Assembly (NCBI GenBank): GCA_932294295.1
Contig: OW028580.1
Location: 37,331,336 to 37,395,335 of the forward strand
DNA from: Alitta virens
Taxonomy: Eukaryota > Annelida > Polychaeta > Phyllodocida > Nereididae
Length of the DNA stretch: 64,000 nt
Reading direction: 5' to 3'
Both the position numbers and the translations under genes were made by a program. Below, one piece after another: positions 22,301 to 33,720 of the stretch. How positions within the stretch are numbered: the first letter of the stretch is position 1; the number at the start of each line of letters is the position of its first letter. Below the pieces are notes generated by a model that was not told the origin of the DNA, made no database searches, and worked only from the letters and a program-made list of their open reading frames with translations.

Positions 22301-25300
22301 ATAAAGATAACATAAATTTATATGAAATACTTTTTGATATTTTGAAATGACATGTTACCTTGTCAATATCTGCAGCTATTATTACCCTCTAGTCTATACA
22401 AAAAAAAATCAATTAATTTTTCCCCTGGTCCAGATTATTTCAACCAGTTCTGATACAGGTCTCTTTTTTAAAGAGAGCTTTTCTTGTTTAACTCTTGAAT
22501 TTTTCCATTTGTTAATAGCATTCGGATAGGTGTGAATATATTAACAGCAATCCATCCTGTTCATATTAAAGCCAATGGGCATCAAAAGTATTGTATATCC
22601 AATATTCTATAGCAAGCCTGCCATCTACGCTTGGCGGCCTTGCTAGATTTCAAGGCAAAATGGTGGTGTTTTTTGCCTTGACCCTCTAGTGGTAAATAGA
22701 TGCACAAAGAAGTAGGTCAGGCAACGCACTAGCGTTTCAAAAGACACAACTGTCACTGGATAGGCCTGAGGCAAAGAAACATTTCCAGAAATCTGCTAGA
22801 TGGTGAATTATTCAATCTAGGCTTGCATGGGAAAGCCATTTCTGGCATTATATTGGGTTGTGAGAAGTCAGTGGAATAAAACTTAGTCTATATCAAGAGG
22901 CAAAGATGTTCATGAGGAGCAGAGCACATGTACCCAGATGATATTGCCAAGGCAAAAGAAACAGCTATGGTATGCTTGCATAATAGGGAGCCTGGACAAA
23001 GCATCAGGGATTTGTGATCTCAACAATTTGTACCTGGAATTCATGGAGAACTGTTCCAATTCAACTTAAGAACAAACAAAACGTTTACCATGATATATTG
23101 AGTGGAACATACTGAAATTTACATTTGTATAATGAGGTTCAAGTATCCAAGTACATTTGCATCAAAATAAGACAATGTAAGACTTAGTGAACAAAAGTAA
23201 GACTTAATATGGGCTTTACCTTTGACAAAAATAAAATAAGACTTCATCAAACTTTGTAATAACTCGCGAGAACCCTGTTTTTGTTTCAGACTCACAATAT
23301 CATGAACAAAATTTAATGACAAAATTCAAGAGTTAATAAAATAGGACACCTTGGATGCTAATAATTAGCAGTGCATAACAGGCTTTGTAGGCGAAGCGGC
23401 AGTCGTTCCAGTTCATCTCACACACTATATAAACTCTCAAGATATAATACTTCTCCAAATTTTGTAAAACATAGCTGAGATATGTCAGTGTGACTAAAAG
23501 CACCACAAGGCCATATAAAGTTATAAAGTGTTACTGTATGAAATTTCATTAGGGTAAGTGCATCAGTTTTAAGGGGCCTTCACACTATCATGTATAAGAG
23601 CTATGTATGACCACGTATTAACAATTTTTTTTTTACTTGTGGTCATCTTTGGCCATACGTGATTCACTTGCCCAGCATTTTACGTATACTCGCGCTAATT
23701 CGTAAATCGCTTCTGGTCGCGCTTGACCACTCATGACCATACAAGGAGAGGGCAAACATTTTAAAACATTTTTAAAACTTTGGCGGACGTTCTACGGGTA
23801 AATTGTTTATATTAGTTACGTAACTTGCTCGGGAGTCACTTGGTGAGCATTCTACCTACATTCTACATATGCCAGTAGCCATATGTAGCCATATTTAGCC
23901 ATAAGTAGTCACTGTCAATCCGTAAATAATCGCCATTCACTCGCGTCCACTCATAGAACGCTTGTAAAACGCTCGGCGGATGTTTGACCATGGTCTTCCA
24001 TGCCCATCCTTGCCCATCCTTGAACCACTCGCACGGGCAATCTACGAGTATAACGTGCCAAGACGTCTTGTCGCAAACTCTGCGTTTGGGGCAAGGACTC
24101 TTACCTACTTTCCGTATCCTTGAAATCTTTTTGCAATTCCGTGAATAGCATTGTAAAATCTCTTGCCATAGCCCCTCTATCACTTGGTAATGAGTGCACT
24201 GAAGTATTTTTTCCAAGTTGCTGCCCTTCCATTATTGACTGTGTCATCCTGACCATCTCATCAAGATTATTATTTTGCAACATTAATAGAGGCGACGTTA
24301 TGTGCCATGGGAGTCCAGCTAAAAAATTTAAAAAAAATCTTTACAAAGGTCTTTAGGCAATCCTAATCTAGCTACCAAATCCTGAATGTCATTTAAATAT
24401 TTATAAACTGACATTCCAGTAGTCATGCGTTTTTGTGTCAAAGACTGCAAAACTGCTTCCCTTGTATATAATAACCCGAAACGATGCAGAAACTCCTGCT
24501 CCAATTCGTCTAATGTGTTTGCAATTACACCATCAACCCACTTTCTGGCATTGCCTTCAGTGCAATATTTCAAGCGTTCCAGAATTTCACTTCCTTCTAG
24601 CCCATGCAATGAAAAATAATCTTTAAATTTAACTATACATGCACTCGGATCACCAGTGAATCTACTTGGCAGCATTTCTGATAACTTTATCTCGACATTT
24701 TGAATGCCGGTATTGACGGATAAAAATCAAAATTTTATATAGTTCTCTCTTGAGAAGTTTTTGAATTAAAAAAAACTAATTTTAGTGAGTACTGGTGATA
24801 AGTGGTCTATATCTGATTGATTGTTTGGCACTTTATTACCGAAATAGCCAGGAAATAACCTTTGTGAAATCTCATTTTTCTCAAAAGCTATTTGTTTTGC
24901 CATCCACTGACAAGTTTTTTTACTCTAAAACTTCCTCATCTGGTTTTTTTGGTAACAGCACTATCTTGAGTTTTCTCAAGTGGGCTATCTTCATTCTCCC
25001 CATTATCTTGTAGTGTTTGTTTTATCTCTGTTCTCTTTTTCCATGAACCTGCCTGTATCATATTGATTGCCATTTCTTTCTGCACCATTATTCTGCGCAT
25101 TTGTAATTGAATCACTTCGCATCTGCCTATACTCAGCTTTAATTCATCAATAAAAATCTCCAATAATTCTGTATGTAATTGTTTCTCTTGATCTGGTTCT
25201 AAAGTAATTTCTAATAATTTTAAATCAATCAGTCATGATCTATCATCTTGCCATTTATGACCAACAAATTTCCAGGTCTCACATAACAACTGAGGTGCTC

Positions 25301-28300
25301 TAATATGATATCTATATCTATCTGAAATATAATTTCTTCTCTAAGCTTTATCTAATTCAATTTTAATTTTACATTCCAAATTTTGTCTTCTGCATTTGTT
25401 GAGCACATCTCGATTTTTTTAATATATCTAAAAGTTGACCAACACTGTTTTCTTGTATGTATTTTCAAATCACACCTACCCCATTTTCCTTTTCTGTTTA
25501 TCTGATTTGTTGACTTATTGATGGTTTCCTGGTCCTGGCCTTTCCTTTCCTCCGGTACAGTCATCAGACCGGACTTTCTCCACCATGTGTTGTTGTCTTT
25601 AATTCCTTCATTGAGGGTTGTTTCTCGCTTCTGTGATGAGGTCCGGGTGGACCTGTTGACCGCCGGAAGTCAGGCTGTGTCCCTTGCAGTGTCATGGAAT
25701 AAGGGAACACCAGAACCAGTTCAAGTCTTTCTTCAGATCACATCATGATACATCAATTACAGACCGCCTTGTACTCTGCTTTGATCTGCTATGATCTCTC
25801 TGCTCTGATCTTTTCCCGCGCCTCTCTCTCTCTCTCTGGCTGTTGCTTCACTCTCTTTGCCTTCCCCCTCTCTGATTTTTGCTGTTTACTTCATCTTACT
25901 TATACTTGCCAAAATGTAACCAATTGTAACCATTCTGGGTTATTATAGGGGTTTTGCATCGTAGGCAATTCAGTAACTATGACGTTGCACCAAGTGACTT
26001 TCCTTCTCCTCAGCCCAGGCTCTTTTACTGAACTAACACAATCTTTCACAGCCCTAGTGTTCTTGCACTAAACTAAACCCAACTAACTGCCTTGCCCAGT
26101 AAATTCACGATAGACAATCTTGCTAGTGACATGACTATGCCACATTAGTGTAACTAACTACTAATATAAGTAAGTTAAAATCCTAATACTCTAACGTTAG
26201 ATTGTATTAAGTTATTATGATACATATAGATGATCTTGACTACCATATATAGACATTTAAATCTAGGTTATTATAAACTTTAAAAATGTATCTTTAAGCC
26301 ACAAATAGGAAAACCACAGGTGTCGCCACGGTTGTTAGTTATGAAAACGACCACTAGGGGGGCCGCTAATTTCGGTAATCCGAATCTCGTGTTAATCTGA
26401 AAGAATGGCGTGGGGACCAAGACGTTGGGATTACCGAGGGTCGACTGTAAAAGTCAATGTCCTTTATTTGTGAAATTTTTGCCAACACGGATATTGCCAC
26501 AATGCAATGCTATGGTGCCTAATATTATAAGGTTATGTATAGCATATATGATACTGTTCATATGTCAGGAAATCTATTATAGCTTCAAATAGCAATTATG
26601 ATATAATGTCAAATATATATTTGCTCGTCCATCAGCTTAACAAGAATAAATATATCAAAATAAATGATAGTATGTCCATACCAGTTGAAAGCTGATATGA
26701 TCAGCTTCAATTTGGTATATTATAAGCCACTTTTCCTTTAAATGTGTCAATTATAACACAAGAAACTGTAAATAAGTCAATTTTTCAATGGCGTCCATCA
26801 GCATCAAAAGTGGTTGAATGCTATCATACATTTTTTGAGACCTGGGAAATTGGTCTTTTGAAAAAATCATACTGTGGTCCCCCCCTCCCAGATGGCACTG
26901 ACAGTCCAAATTTGAGGTCCTGGCTCAATGCTATTCCACTGAGAGCTGGGGTAGGGGTATGTAAACCTTCTGAGACTTTTATGACCCATATGTAAATCCG
27001 AATATGGTCAAGCAAATTGGCTGTTCCTAGCATTAGATATAGGGGAAGGCGTGGCAAAATGGCCACGTAACTTGAAACCCTAAAGCTTGGAGGGGTTGGA
27101 TCTTAAAACCACAAAATTGTTACAAAACTGTTAAGGGCACAAAATTATCAATTTAATAACATTTGAATGCATTCCCTCTTTTAGGATGAACACAAATCAA
27201 AATAAGTAAAATTATGTTTTGTTTCACAGCCTATGGGGCAAAATGGGCCTATAATTGTTTAATTGGGTGTAGAATATATATTTTAGAGCTCTGCTTCATA
27301 CCATGAACCAAAAAAGTTAAGTAGCCAATAATTCTGGATTGGGCTGCCAAGAATAAAGTCCATAATGTATACTATAGTCAGTAAAAGGTATTATATATTA
27401 TGTAGTGGCAGAAAATTGGCTACGTCACATCTTGTTTTCTGACTATAAATGTCTCATTGTAATTTATTTTTATTTAATTAATTAGCATACAATGATGCAG
27501 TTTCAATAACAAAAAGAGGTTCGGTGATTCATGGTTAAAAGAAAAGGAAATTGGGGCAAAATGGGTATGCTAGCAGTGGTATCTGGACAACCCTATTTTG
27601 CCCCATTCTGTCTGTCCCATTTTGCCCCACATGGACATAATTAATGAAGGTAATCAACAATAGTAAATTATGTACATTACACCTAAAATTTATAACTGAA
27701 AATCAAAAACAGTAATTGCTCTACCAGAATGAATATTGTGGATCAATGAGTCACGTTCATTAACCTATTAATTACAATTTCCAAAAAAGGTAAATATTTT
27801 AAGAAAAATAGGAAATATCAATTTATACATGTGTACTTACACAAAGTGTCAGCATCATTAAAAATTACAGTCATAGAAGTCTTTGTTAATTTATACTATT
27901 TAAACCAGGTAGCAGTGCCAAAAAATAAGAGAAATTTCAATGGCCCATTTCGCCCTGCCTTTCCCGACTACATAACATGAAGTATGCTCAGAAAGCCTGT
28001 TTTAAATGATACAACATATTTTGATAATACCATAAGCATTATTTTGGTAAAAAAAAATTTGCTGAATGCAATGGCAAAAATACTGAGGGATATATAAAGT
28101 TTTGGGCACAAGTGTACTAGATAAAGGACAATATAACTCTCCTTATGGTTGTCATAATAACATATTAACTGAATTTAATACTTTTCCACTATGTTTCAGT
28201 TCTACTGGATGGCTGCCCACCTGGCAATCTAAGTTTGGAAAGGCTGTATGATAATGTTCAATGGTGGGTCAGCACTGGTAACTACAGGAAACTGAGTTGG

Positions 28301-28588
28301 AAAACCCTACAACTGAATGCAGGTAACCTTCGATATGCCTTCGAGGTCAAAGACACAATTCTGGTATGGAGCAACCCCAAACCACAAGATGTAGAATTAG
28401 TAGATGACCTGAAGAAATTTGTGAATGGAGGTGGAGGCGTCATCATTGGTGTCACTCCATGGGGTGAAAAGGATATCTATAAGAATGATATCGCAGCAAT
28501 TTCTTGCTACTGGTTTCTGCGTCAGGCTGGTATCTACCTGTTGGATGGGTCTCTCCAGTCAGGCTCCGAAGTTCCTGTGAAGCTATAA
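19383..28588 (+). CDS. TCAF-like protein (TRPM8 channel-associated factor homologue), N-terminal domain
   Basis: Two exons joined in phase: 19383-19604 (donor AAAT|GTAAGT) and 28200-28588 (acceptor tttcag). A second acceptor inside the first exon would start it at 19398. Landmarks follow the N-terminus of vertebrate TCAF1/2: KLMGTPGIMAVDG (human LLIGEASFPVMVND), then MGFGRIVVFCHDNYTKFLLD (human YGRGRLVVVSHEDYL, PFLLNAV), WWVSTG, VNGGGGVIIGVTPWGEKD (human MKCGGGLLIGGQAWDWA) and LRQAGIYLLDG (human SVAGIYF). TCAF proteins bind and regulate TRPM8 in mammals. The coding start is not visible, and a TAA at 28586-28588 ends the frame after about 200 residues, far shorter than human TCAF (about 920). 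The gene is either truncated here or spliced further from an unseen donor. The intron is filled with transposons. Confidence 0.85.
19715..19795 (-). repeat. tRNA-like SINE fragment
   Basis: The minus strand contains CCTGGGTTCGATTCCCAGTC, a textbook B box and T arm, preceded by TGGCGACAAGGCTATAGG, a degenerate A box. No acceptor stem can be drawn, so it is a SINE or tRNA pseudogene. It lies in the TCAF-like intron. Confidence 0.6.
19796..20169. other. TCAF-like intron, nothing recognised
   Basis: No supported feature. Confidence 0.5.
20170..20690 (-). pseudogene. Tc1/mariner transposase relic
   Basis: On the minus strand, pieces appear in the family order. First comes an HTH-like segment (AIQNCLYQ/ACIKNG near 20580). 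FIFMDENSK near 20355-20375 matches the Tc1 block FMDDNARPH. ESPALSNDLNPIKNLLDK at about 20225-20285 matches the Tc1 hallmark WPARSPDLNPIENLWD. Reading shifts frame between these blocks and no full DDE triad survives. A dead DNA transposon inside the TCAF-like intron; terminal repeats were not identified. Confidence 0.78.
20850..22500. repeat. Foldback (inverted-repeat) element about 1.6 kb
   Basis: The block gaactgcatatctgctgttt then aaaacagttt at 21188-21220 is present as its reverse complement at about 22065-22105. The similarity extends over about 200 bp on each arm (21060-21260 against 22030-22230) and includes catgtttcatt and ggtgagtg-like blocks. Outer parts of the arms (20858-20885 and 22347-22490) are related through the third copy at 44718-44900. 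No transposase is present, so this is a non-autonomous foldback or two inverted copies of one repeat. Confidence 0.7.
22501..24100. other. TCAF-like intron, repetitive but unassigned
   Basis: Contains G-rich and poly-T runs. A stretch from 23570 to 24060 is rich in GCCATA-type motifs (ggccatacg, agccatatgtagccatat, agccataagtag), which suggests a non-autonomous DNA element. No coding region is supported. Confidence 0.45.
24101..25584 (-). pseudogene. Truncated Gypsy-type retrotransposon: gag region
   Basis: Minus strand. From the LTR side inward there are decayed frames at 25352-25564 and 24936-25163 (lysine-rich, KEMAINMIQ), then the best block at 24328-24675. That block starts LPSRFTGDPSACIVKFKDYF and continues GNARKWVDGVIANTLDELEQ, a retrotransposon gag (capsid) signature. 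After a frameshift near 24325 the same domain continues as LPWHITSPLLMLQNNNLDEM. No zinc knuckle, protease or polymerase follows; similarity is lost near 24.1 kb, so the element is 3'-truncated. Confidence 0.8.
25566..25585 (-). other. Candidate primer-binding site of the truncated Gypsy element
   Basis: Immediately inside the LTR the minus strand reads TGGTGGAGAAAGTCCGG. It starts with TGG, the complement of a tRNA CCA end, as expected for a primer-binding site. The donor tRNA is not assigned. Confidence 0.45.
25586..26040 (-). mobile_element. Candidate 5' LTR of the truncated Gypsy element (about 455 bp)
   Basis: Bounded by TGTGTT and AACACA, a six-base terminal inverted repeat of the TG...CA type, and directly abutting the primer-binding site. 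The minus strand has a TATAATAA box near 25940-25950. No second LTR is in the window, so the outer boundary is a proposal. Confidence 0.5.
26041..28199. other. TCAF-like intron with short repeats
   Basis: At 26436-26456 GGGATTACCGAGGGTCGACTG looks like an unpaired terminal repeat of a pogo/Tigger-type element. Between 27.04 and 27.96 kb the motif GGGGCAAAATGGG and its complement occur several times (for example ttggggcaaaatgggtatgc and ccattttgccccac). No gene was found. Confidence 0.45.
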
Positions 28589-29349
28589 GCGTATGAAGCA
28601 TAGCACATGAAGCATAGCACATGAGGCATTGTACATATGTTTGTGTGTTGACGTAAATCTGTTTTCACATTTTATGGTAGCATTCTACCACAGATGGAAA
28701 TTGTGAGAACCATATAGCCAAGAGTGTCTCAATCTAATGTCCATAAATATTTACACAAGGAAATAATCCAGACAAAAAGTTTAAATATTATTGTTTCCAT
28801 AAAAGCAAGTAATCAAGGTATTTTATACTGTGCTTAGCCAATTATTGGTGGCAAAATATCAAATCGAGTTATCATTTTGTGTATTTCTCACCGAAATAAA
28901 GGGATGCCCAAAAGAAAAGTTTTTCTGTTTCCAACCTTTAGTTTCAGATACAACGTCGTGGAGCATAATTAGTTAAAATATATTCTTTTTTCCCCTCCAT
29001 TTTCATGAACTGTGTGCTTTGGCCACAAATGCTTTATTTCTTTAACAGCAACTAATTTGTGTATGTTTTATGATAATGTGTTTTGATAAATTGGAATCAA
29101 TATTAGCCAAGAATTTCATCTTGTGTATCCGAAGCCTTAGAGACCGTGACATAATTGCCAGCATGTACTGATTTCCTGACCTAGTCTTACTGAAAACGAG
29201 GCACAGAACAAGCAACATCAACTGTTCACACGACAGTCTCCATATATTCAATCAAACTGTCATAGCAGAATCAGGTAACACGAAAATTGTCAAACTACAA
29301 CTGTTTATCACAGAGAAAATTTTCAACAGCAATTTTCAATGCAAGACAG
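28589..29349. other. Spacer between TCAF-like exon and LINE
   Basis: No supported feature. Position 28896-28901 reads AATAAA (accgaaataaaggg) and could serve as the poly(A) signal of the TCAF-like transcript. Confidence 0.4.
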
Positions 29350-29417
29350 CAAAAATACTGAGAAATACCGAGTTTTCAGTTAAAGTGACGGGCCTGGCCC
29401 GTTGCTAAGGACGCCAT

Positions 29418-30461
29418 ATGGCTGGCAACGATATGTTAGTACAACTTTTGACAGTACTAATAAGTGAATTGAAGGAGTCAGTGACCTCTCTAATTGACCA
29501 GGTACTAGAAAAAATTGAAAAACACCAAGAAGAAAATAAAAAACTACATGACACCATACAAACATTATCCACTGAAGTGGATAAACACACAAAAGAATTG
29601 ACAGAACTGAGAAGACAAATAACACTGACAAAATCACCTCCACATTTACAGGCTCCAGTTGTCAACAATCAATCTCTTACCTTGCAAAATAACGTCATGC
29701 TAAGTGACAGAGGGATCAGACGAAATAACCTGATCATCACAGGAATTGAATTAGGGTCAGAAGACCCAAAAGCATTTCTTCAAGGGTTTATTGCAGCACG
29801 TTTTTCTACTCGTTCTGATGGCATTTTAGCTGTGCAGAAAATTAGTTCACCAAATGAGCCATCAACCAGCAGAGGTCAGGATGCACCAACACTGCCTACA
29901 GCAGCGCCACCACGATACCTGATTACAATGAAATCATGCAGGGAAGCTCAACTCATATACAGTCAAAGATTGCAAGTATTAAAAAACGAACAAATATACA
30001 TATCTGAAGACCTAACACCTGCTGAATCAAGGCTTTTTTACAAAGCCCGACAACTCAAAAAAGCCAACATCATCCACTTAACATGGACCAAAGAGGGACA
30101 AATTTTATTTAGGAAAACTTATACCCAGGATCCAGAGGAGCTAAAAGAAGGCAACCCACTTCTTTTAACAAACACAAACATCAATATAGACACAACAACA
30201 TCACAAACACAACCAATACATGCCCCCATTCTTTCAAAGCTGAAAAAAAACACAGAACAAACAGAGTGCGGCTTCAAACAGATTGAAAAAGACATTAAAA
30301 AATTGCCCATCACAACACCACAACAGACTCAAGAGCCACAAGCATCAACAAGTGATTCCACTGTCAATGTCAGATTGAACAGGGTTATGATGGAAGAGAA
30401 TATAACAAAGAGGATCACCAGACAGAAAATACAAGAACTTCAAAATGAGGAACAAAACTAA
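29418..30461 (+). CDS. LINE ORF1, coiled-coil and RRM-like nucleic-acid chaperone
   Basis: 347 codons from ATG at 29418. The N-terminal third is a long coiled coil (roughly residues 5-75: LISELKESVTSLIDQVLEKI, KHQEENKKLHDTIQTLS). It is followed by a segment beginning RGIRRNNLIITGIEL (about residue 100), typical of the RRM-like domain of L1/CR1-type ORF1 proteins. A central Pro/Ser/Thr-rich insert separates this from a basic region with an ISEDLTPAESRLFYKARQLK block, also characteristic of LINE ORF1. No CCHC knuckle is visible. The product should coat element RNA. The stop overlaps the ORF2 start by 17 nt. Confidence 0.88.
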   Translation: MAGNDMLVQLLTVLISELKESVTSLIDQVLEKIEKHQEENKKLHDTIQTLSTEVDKHTKELTELRRQITLTKSPPHLQAPVVNNQSLTLQNNVMLSDRGIRRNNLIITGIELGSEDPKAFLQGFIAARFSTRSDGILAVQKISSPNEPSTSRGQDAPTLPTAAPPRYLITMKSCREAQLIYSQRLQVLKNEQIYISEDLTPAESRLFYKARQLKKANIIHLTWTKEGQILFRKTYTQDPEELKEGNPLLLTNTNINIDTTTSQTQPIHAPILSKLKKNTEQTECGFKQIEKDIKKLPITTPQQTQEPQASTSDSTVNVRLNRVMMEENITKRITRQKIQELQNEEQN

Positions 30462-33400
30462 TTTAAATAATAACTCAAACAATAATACACATATCACACT
30501 AAATGAGGATTTATCACTAGTTATATTGCTAGAAGATAATGACATTAATTCTGATAATAAAACTGAAAATGAACCTCGACTTTTTCAAAATTCACCATAT
30601 TATCACACTGATGAATTTTGCAGTTTATTAGATTCTAAGCGAGACACTTTCATCATTTTAAGTCTCAACTGCCAATCTTTACATGCCAAATTTGAATATT
30701 TAAGAACATACCTGGAAAGCTATAATAATTAAAAAATTGGTGCAGTATGTTTGCAGGAAACGTGGCTCACAGCGAATAGTGATCTTTCTTTATTACAACT
30801 TGACGGATACAACTTGATTTCTGTGGGTAAGTCTTGCAGTGCACATGGAGGAGTGGCAATTTACTTGCATGAAAATTTTAATTTTAAAATAATAGATCAT
30901 GGTATGAGCTCTGATATATGGGATGGTCAAATTATTGAAATTTTTGAAGAAAGTGCTCTTGTAACCAACAATAAGAAAATATTTATTTGTAATGTATATC
31001 GTCCTCCGATACAAACTACTGAAAATATCATGACCTTCAAATCTGAAATGATTAGTCTCTTTCAGAAATTCAGAAACCAAAACAACGTAATTTTTACAGG
31101 AGATTTCAACATCAACTTGTTAAAGTATAAAGAAAATAACTCGGTCAATGACTTCCTGGAGTGTATTATTTCACATGGATATATACCTAAAATTACACTA
31201 CCAACTCGATTAACACAGAAAACAGGCACACTAATAGATAATTTTTTTGTCAAAATTTCAAATGACCTAACTGCAGTAAAAACTGGAATATTGATCAATA
31301 ACATATCAGACCATCTTCCTTACTTTATATGTTTAAAAAATTTCCACAAAATTAAAAAAAACACCAGATATGTGAAAATATTTCCCAATTACAATATTGC
31401 CTTATCAAATTTTCAAGAAGAATTACAAAGTACAGAAATCACTGCCAAACTAAATGAAATATGCCTTGACAACAAAAACGTAAATGGCTGTTATAATGAA
31501 TTTAACAATCTCTTAGTTACACTTACAAATAAACATTTCAAAGCAAAAACAGTTAAATACAATAAATACAAACATAAAAAATGCAAATGGATGACAAATG
31601 GCATTCTCAAATCTATCCGGTATAGAGATAAATTATATGCCAAACTTAAATCTACAAGTATAAATGATAATCAATACTTAGGATATCTCACTAACTTCAA
31701 AACCTATAACAGGATATTAAAAAATACTCTCTGTCAAGCCAAGATTCTTTACTTCCAGAATCAATTTCAAAGATTTAAATCTGATATGAGGAACACCTGG
31801 TCAACAATAAATGAAATCTTAAATACGAATAAAGTGAAACAAGCTTTTCCTAGTTATTTCATACATAATGGCAAACGTCTTGATAACCCTCAAGTTATTG
31901 CAGATGAATTTAACAAATACTTTACAGATGTAGGTCTGACATTTGCTTCTAAAATAGATTTCCCCAAAAATATATGCTATGAAGATTATTTGCAGAATCC
32001 TGTTCAAGATCATTTTAAATTTAGATCAGTAACCATTGAAACTGTTATTAAAACAATAGAAAGCCTAAAACCTAAAGCCAGCAAAGGTGCAGACAACATT
32101 AGCAATAAAATACTTAAATACATAAAATATGAAATTGCTAGTATATTATCAAAATTTATGAATATGATATTTGAACAGGGTATCTTTCCAGATATACTAA
32201 AGATAGCAAAGGTAATACCCATTCACAAAAAGAATGACAATCATTGCTTTGAAAATTATCGTCCAATTTCTATTTTGCCTAGTGTGTCGAAGGTCTTTGA
32301 GAGAATAATACATGACCAAATCTATCAATACTTTACTACTTCAAAATTATTTTATACCAGCCAATATGGATTTCGTACCTTACACTCAACAGAATTTGCA
32401 ACTCTTGAACTGCTGGATAGAATTATTTTAGATATGGATAAAAACAAACAGCCTATAAATATATACATGGATCTTTCAAAGGCTTTTGACACATTAGATC
32501 ATACCATATTGTTAAAAAAACTAAAACACTATGGCATTAGAGACAAATCCCTAGATCTACTAACAAGCTATTTAAATAACAGGATTCAATATGTAAATTA
32601 TGGCGATATCTCTTCTAATCATTCGATAATTAAATGTGGCGTACCACAGGGCTCCATACTTGAGCCCTTGCTTTTCATTATCTATGTAAACGACATAGTT
32701 AACGCAACTCAAAAATTTAAACCTTTACTGTATGCAGATGACACTACACTTTTCACAAATATAAATTCGGACTTTACAAACGATCCTGAAATATTGAATA
32801 ATGAATTACAATCAATATCTGACTGGTTAAAAGTAAACAAACTCTCTTTAAATGTACAAAAAACAAAAGCAATACTATTCCATACACCACAAAAGAAAAT
32901 ACAGCATCCAGAATTATTCATAAATGGCATAAAGATAGAATTTGTTGATAGATTTAACTTTTTGGGTATAGTTATAGATAAACATTTGAAATGGACTCAT
33001 CACATTGAAGCTATATCCAAGAAAATATCTAGAATCATGACAAAGATAAAACAACAACTTCCTTTGAACGCACTTCTTAATATATACAATGCCTTAATAC
33101 TTCCCCATCTGAATTATGGATTAATGATATGGGGCTGGAAATCTAAGAAATTAACATCTCTCCAGAAAAGAGCCGTGCGTATCATCACAAAGAGCCATTA
33201 CAGAGCCCATACCACTGAGCTTTTTCGAAAATTAAATATGCTAAAAATTAAAGATCTATGTGCACTGCAGGACTATAAATTTTGCTTTAAATTTGAAAAC
33301 TCATTGCTACCTCATTACTTCACCAATGAAATGAAAAAAAATCTAGAAAATAAAACCCACAGATATGTAACTAGACATATCAACAATATAAAGCTACCCG

Positions 33401-33624
33401 CTGTGAGACATGAATTTGCCAGACACAGTATATCCTATACCTGTCCTAAAACGTTAAACAATATGCCAAGTATTTTTAAAGAAAAAATAAACACACATAG
33501 CTTCCACGGTTTTAAATTATATGTGAAAAAGAAGACAGTTGAGGCTTATATTGATGATTGCAATATTCCAAATTGTTACTCATGCCAATTTAATAGGCCT
33601 AAAAATCAAAATTACTTGTCATAA
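30445..33624 (+). pseudogene. LINE ORF2, endonuclease-reverse transcriptase with one in-frame stop
   Basis: ATG at 30445 overlaps the end of ORF1 by 17 nt in the +1 frame. The endonuclease (about residues 70-300) shows LSLNCQSLHAK, VCLQETWL, GGVAIYLHENF, FICNVYRPP, FTGDFNINLL, LIDNFF and ISDHLPYF, so the catalytic E, D/N and H positions are present. A TAA at 30730-30732 lies between the first two motifs. The RT (about residues 520-760) has IPIHKKNDNHCFENYRPIS, YMDLSKAFDTLDH, GVPQGSILEPLLFIIYVND and LLYADDTTLF. The usual G of SILGP is E here. The C-terminus continues to a CNIPNCYSCQF block. Removal of one stop would leave about 1,059 codons open, so the inactivation is recent or the stop is an error. 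Confidence 0.92.
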
Positions 33625-33675
33625 TCTTCTACTCTTATGCAAATTTCCTTTTATTACATTAAATTTGTAACTGTA

Positions 33676-33720
33676 TACTCTTCCCTAAAGCGGCATGTCG
33701 TTAAGCCTTTGGGAAGAGTA
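33676..33720 (+). promoter_or_regulatory. 3' stem-loop of the LINE
   Basis: TACTCTTCCC at 33676-33685 pairs perfectly with GGGAAGAGTA at 33711-33720, and AAAG/CTTT extends the stem inward past one bulged base. It sits directly before the TTCAATAATCAA tail. 3' stem-loops recognised by the element's own reverse transcriptase are known in UnaL2/CR1-type LINEs; this is the likely counterpart. Confidence 0.75.

Noticed and set aside
23863..24216. 117-codon minus-strand frame at the end of the gag fragment
   Set aside because: It overlaps the better gag frame and its extension has no retroelement or other known motif.
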